Origin: CBDBKL01 sp965116215
GTDB taxonomy: Bacteria > Bdellovibrionota > Bdellovibrionia > Bdellovibrionales > JAKFYE01
DNA length: 64,000 nucleotides
Reading direction: 5' to 3'
NCBI GenBank assembly: GCA_965116215.1
Contig: OZ220494.1
Coordinates: forward strand, 992,001-1,056,000
Shown here: positions 63,079 to 64,000 of the stretch, in pieces
How positions within the stretch are numbered: the first letter of the stretch is position 1
Layout: every line of letters begins with the position of its first letter
Notes under the pieces: generated by a model
Seen by the model: only the letters and a program-made list of their open reading frames with translations
Told to the model about the DNA's origin: nothing
The model's database searches: none
Translations under genes and position numbers: made by a program

Positions 63079-64000
63079 ATGGCATGGTTATTTTTATTAC
63101 TCTCTCCCAAGATTGCAATAGCCTTTGATCCCAACATTCATTGGAAAACTCTCAAGACACCTCATTTCGAAATCATATATGACGCAAAACAAAAAAAGTT
63201 AGCATGGGAATATGCTCTACAGGCTGAGCGCAGTTACCAAAGACTAACACCTTATTTTTCAAAATCTCCCTCTGAAACTATTCTCTATATTGACGATTCC
63301 ACAGATATTGCAAATGGCTTTGCCACAGGAGTTCCACGCAGCATGATAGGTTTACACCCTGTACTTCCCGAGCGTCATACCTATATTAGTCACTATGGAA
63401 ATTGGGCTGAAGAACTTGTGCTCCATGAATATACACATATTCTTACTTTTGAGCCAGCTTATGGAATATGGAGATTTTTGAGATTCTTATTCGGAACCAT
63501 TGCTCGCCCCACTGCATTGACTCCAAGTTGGTATCTAGAGGGGTATGCCATACAGGCAGAATCACAATTCACATCCTTTGGAAGATTAAAATCACCTAAA
63601 ACACATAATTACATCAGAGCACTTGTAGAAGATGAAAAATGGGGGAAAGAATCTTTAGCAGAAATCAATGAGTCCTCAACCCCAACATACCCCTATGGAA
63701 CTCGTCCATATTTTTATGGAAGCCTCTTCTTAAACCATTTAAAACACCTGAATACATTCAAAACGCTCAATCAGATTAATGATGCCTATGCCCGCCGTTT
63801 CCCTTACTTCTTAAATGCTCCTGTCAAAAATCATTTAGGGCAGGACCTACAAACTCTTTTGCATTCCATGTACACACATAGAGAGGCTCTTGCGAAAAAA
63901 CAAATTGAAAAAATTAAAACACAGCCTATCAGCCCATCCCAACCTGCAACTGACTTAAAACATTATTTTGCCTCCTCACCTGTTATTAGCCCCAACCAAC
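63079..64000 (+). CDS. Secreted HEXXH metalloprotease (peptidase MA-like), partial
   Basis: An open frame from ATG 63079 to the end of the window (about 307 codons, not finished). Signal peptide MAWLFLLLSPKIAIAF. A zinc-protease motif HEYTHILTF lies near residue 117, with a downstream Glu in SWYLEGYAIQAES (about 150-162) as the expected third ligand. It looks like a peptidase-MA family gluzincin, often fused to a TolB-type propeller that would lie past the edge. It is divergent from pal. Codon use is typical of the window. Confidence 0.75.
   Translation, partial: MAWLFLLLSPKIAIAFDPNIHWKTLKTPHFEIIYDAKQKKLAWEYALQAERSYQRLTPYFSKSPSETILYIDDSTDIANGFATGVPRSMIGLHPVLPERHTYISHYGNWAEELVLHEYTHILTFEPAYGIWRFLRFLFGTIARPTALTPSWYLEGYAIQAESQFTSFGRLKSPKTHNYIRALVEDEKWGKESLAEINESSTPTYPYGTRPYFYGSLFLNHLKHLNTFKTLNQINDAYARRFPYFLNAPVKNHLGQDLQTLLHSMYTHREALAKKQIEKIKTQPISPSQPATDLKHYFASSPVISPNQ

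Overview
The window is AT-rich chromosomal DNA of a Gram-negative, flagellated, outer-membrane bacterium. The closest fit is the Bdellovibrionota (Bdellovibrio / Bacteriovorax-type bacteria). This rests on several weak signs taken together: a PilZ protein with two GYF_2 (DUF4339) domains, several von Willebrand A and metzincin lipoproteins, a serine-palmitoyltransferase-like enzyme (these bacteria make sphingolipids), a pal / DUF4398 / YbgF-type operon, an alphaproteobacterial-style L28, and many small signal-peptide proteins without obvious homologues. No rRNA operon is present, so the taxon is an inference.

Region 1 (1-9.7 kb) is accessory. It holds a phage-type small protein, two divergently transcribed Sel1-repeat proteins, a 1004-residue membrane protein, an orphan C5 cytosine methyltransferase whose restriction-enzyme partner survives only as a 21-codon stub, and a TIR-like nucleotide-binding protein split by one extra base in an A9 run. 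Imperfect direct copies of one coding fragment lie at about 115-190 and 7764-7904 and bracket the methyltransferase island. Simple repeats and a perfect 16-bp palindrome lie inside it.

Region 2 (9.8-38 kb) is mostly core genome. It has a RimB/RimK/desuccinylase cluster in which RimK carries a TrkA_C-like tail, gcvH, tRNA-Leu, an ankyrin protein, gmhB, recO, mgtE, a YbhN-type membrane protein, ugd and a UDP-glucuronate decarboxylase, and a pair of tandem outer-membrane paralogues. These are followed by vWA and PilZ proteins, a 212-bp tandem repeat array, the sphingolipid-type synthase with a secreted companion, and a displaced ribosomal-protein set (S18, L28, L24). The region ends with tRNA-Pro, a barrel protein with a clear terminator, a degenerate response regulator, a second vWA lipoprotein, hemB and nhaA.

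Region 3 (38-40.5 kb) is a small island inserted at the 3' end of tRNA-Arg(TCT). A 15-bp copy of the tRNA end is duplicated at its far side. It carries a Xre/MbcA-ParS type antitoxin with a RES toxin that is broken in an A8 run, plus a broken possible nucleotidyltransferase. No integrase is visible. The TIR effector and the RES toxin both carry a one-base surplus in an A-run, which suggests slippage, phase switching or a shared sequencing artefact.

Region 4 (40.5-64 kb) is core genome again: envelope proteins, an acyl desaturase ending in a 12 x 8-bp microsatellite, manC, a secreted metzincin, L32, a cation/proton antiporter, speA, leuS, a ZnuBC-type metal transporter, an MltD-like lytic transglycosylase and a FlgM-like anti-sigma factor. 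It continues with smpB, a DUF502 protein, a FadL-like porin, ksgA, tsaD and the pal operon, and ends in a metalloprotease gene that runs off the window.
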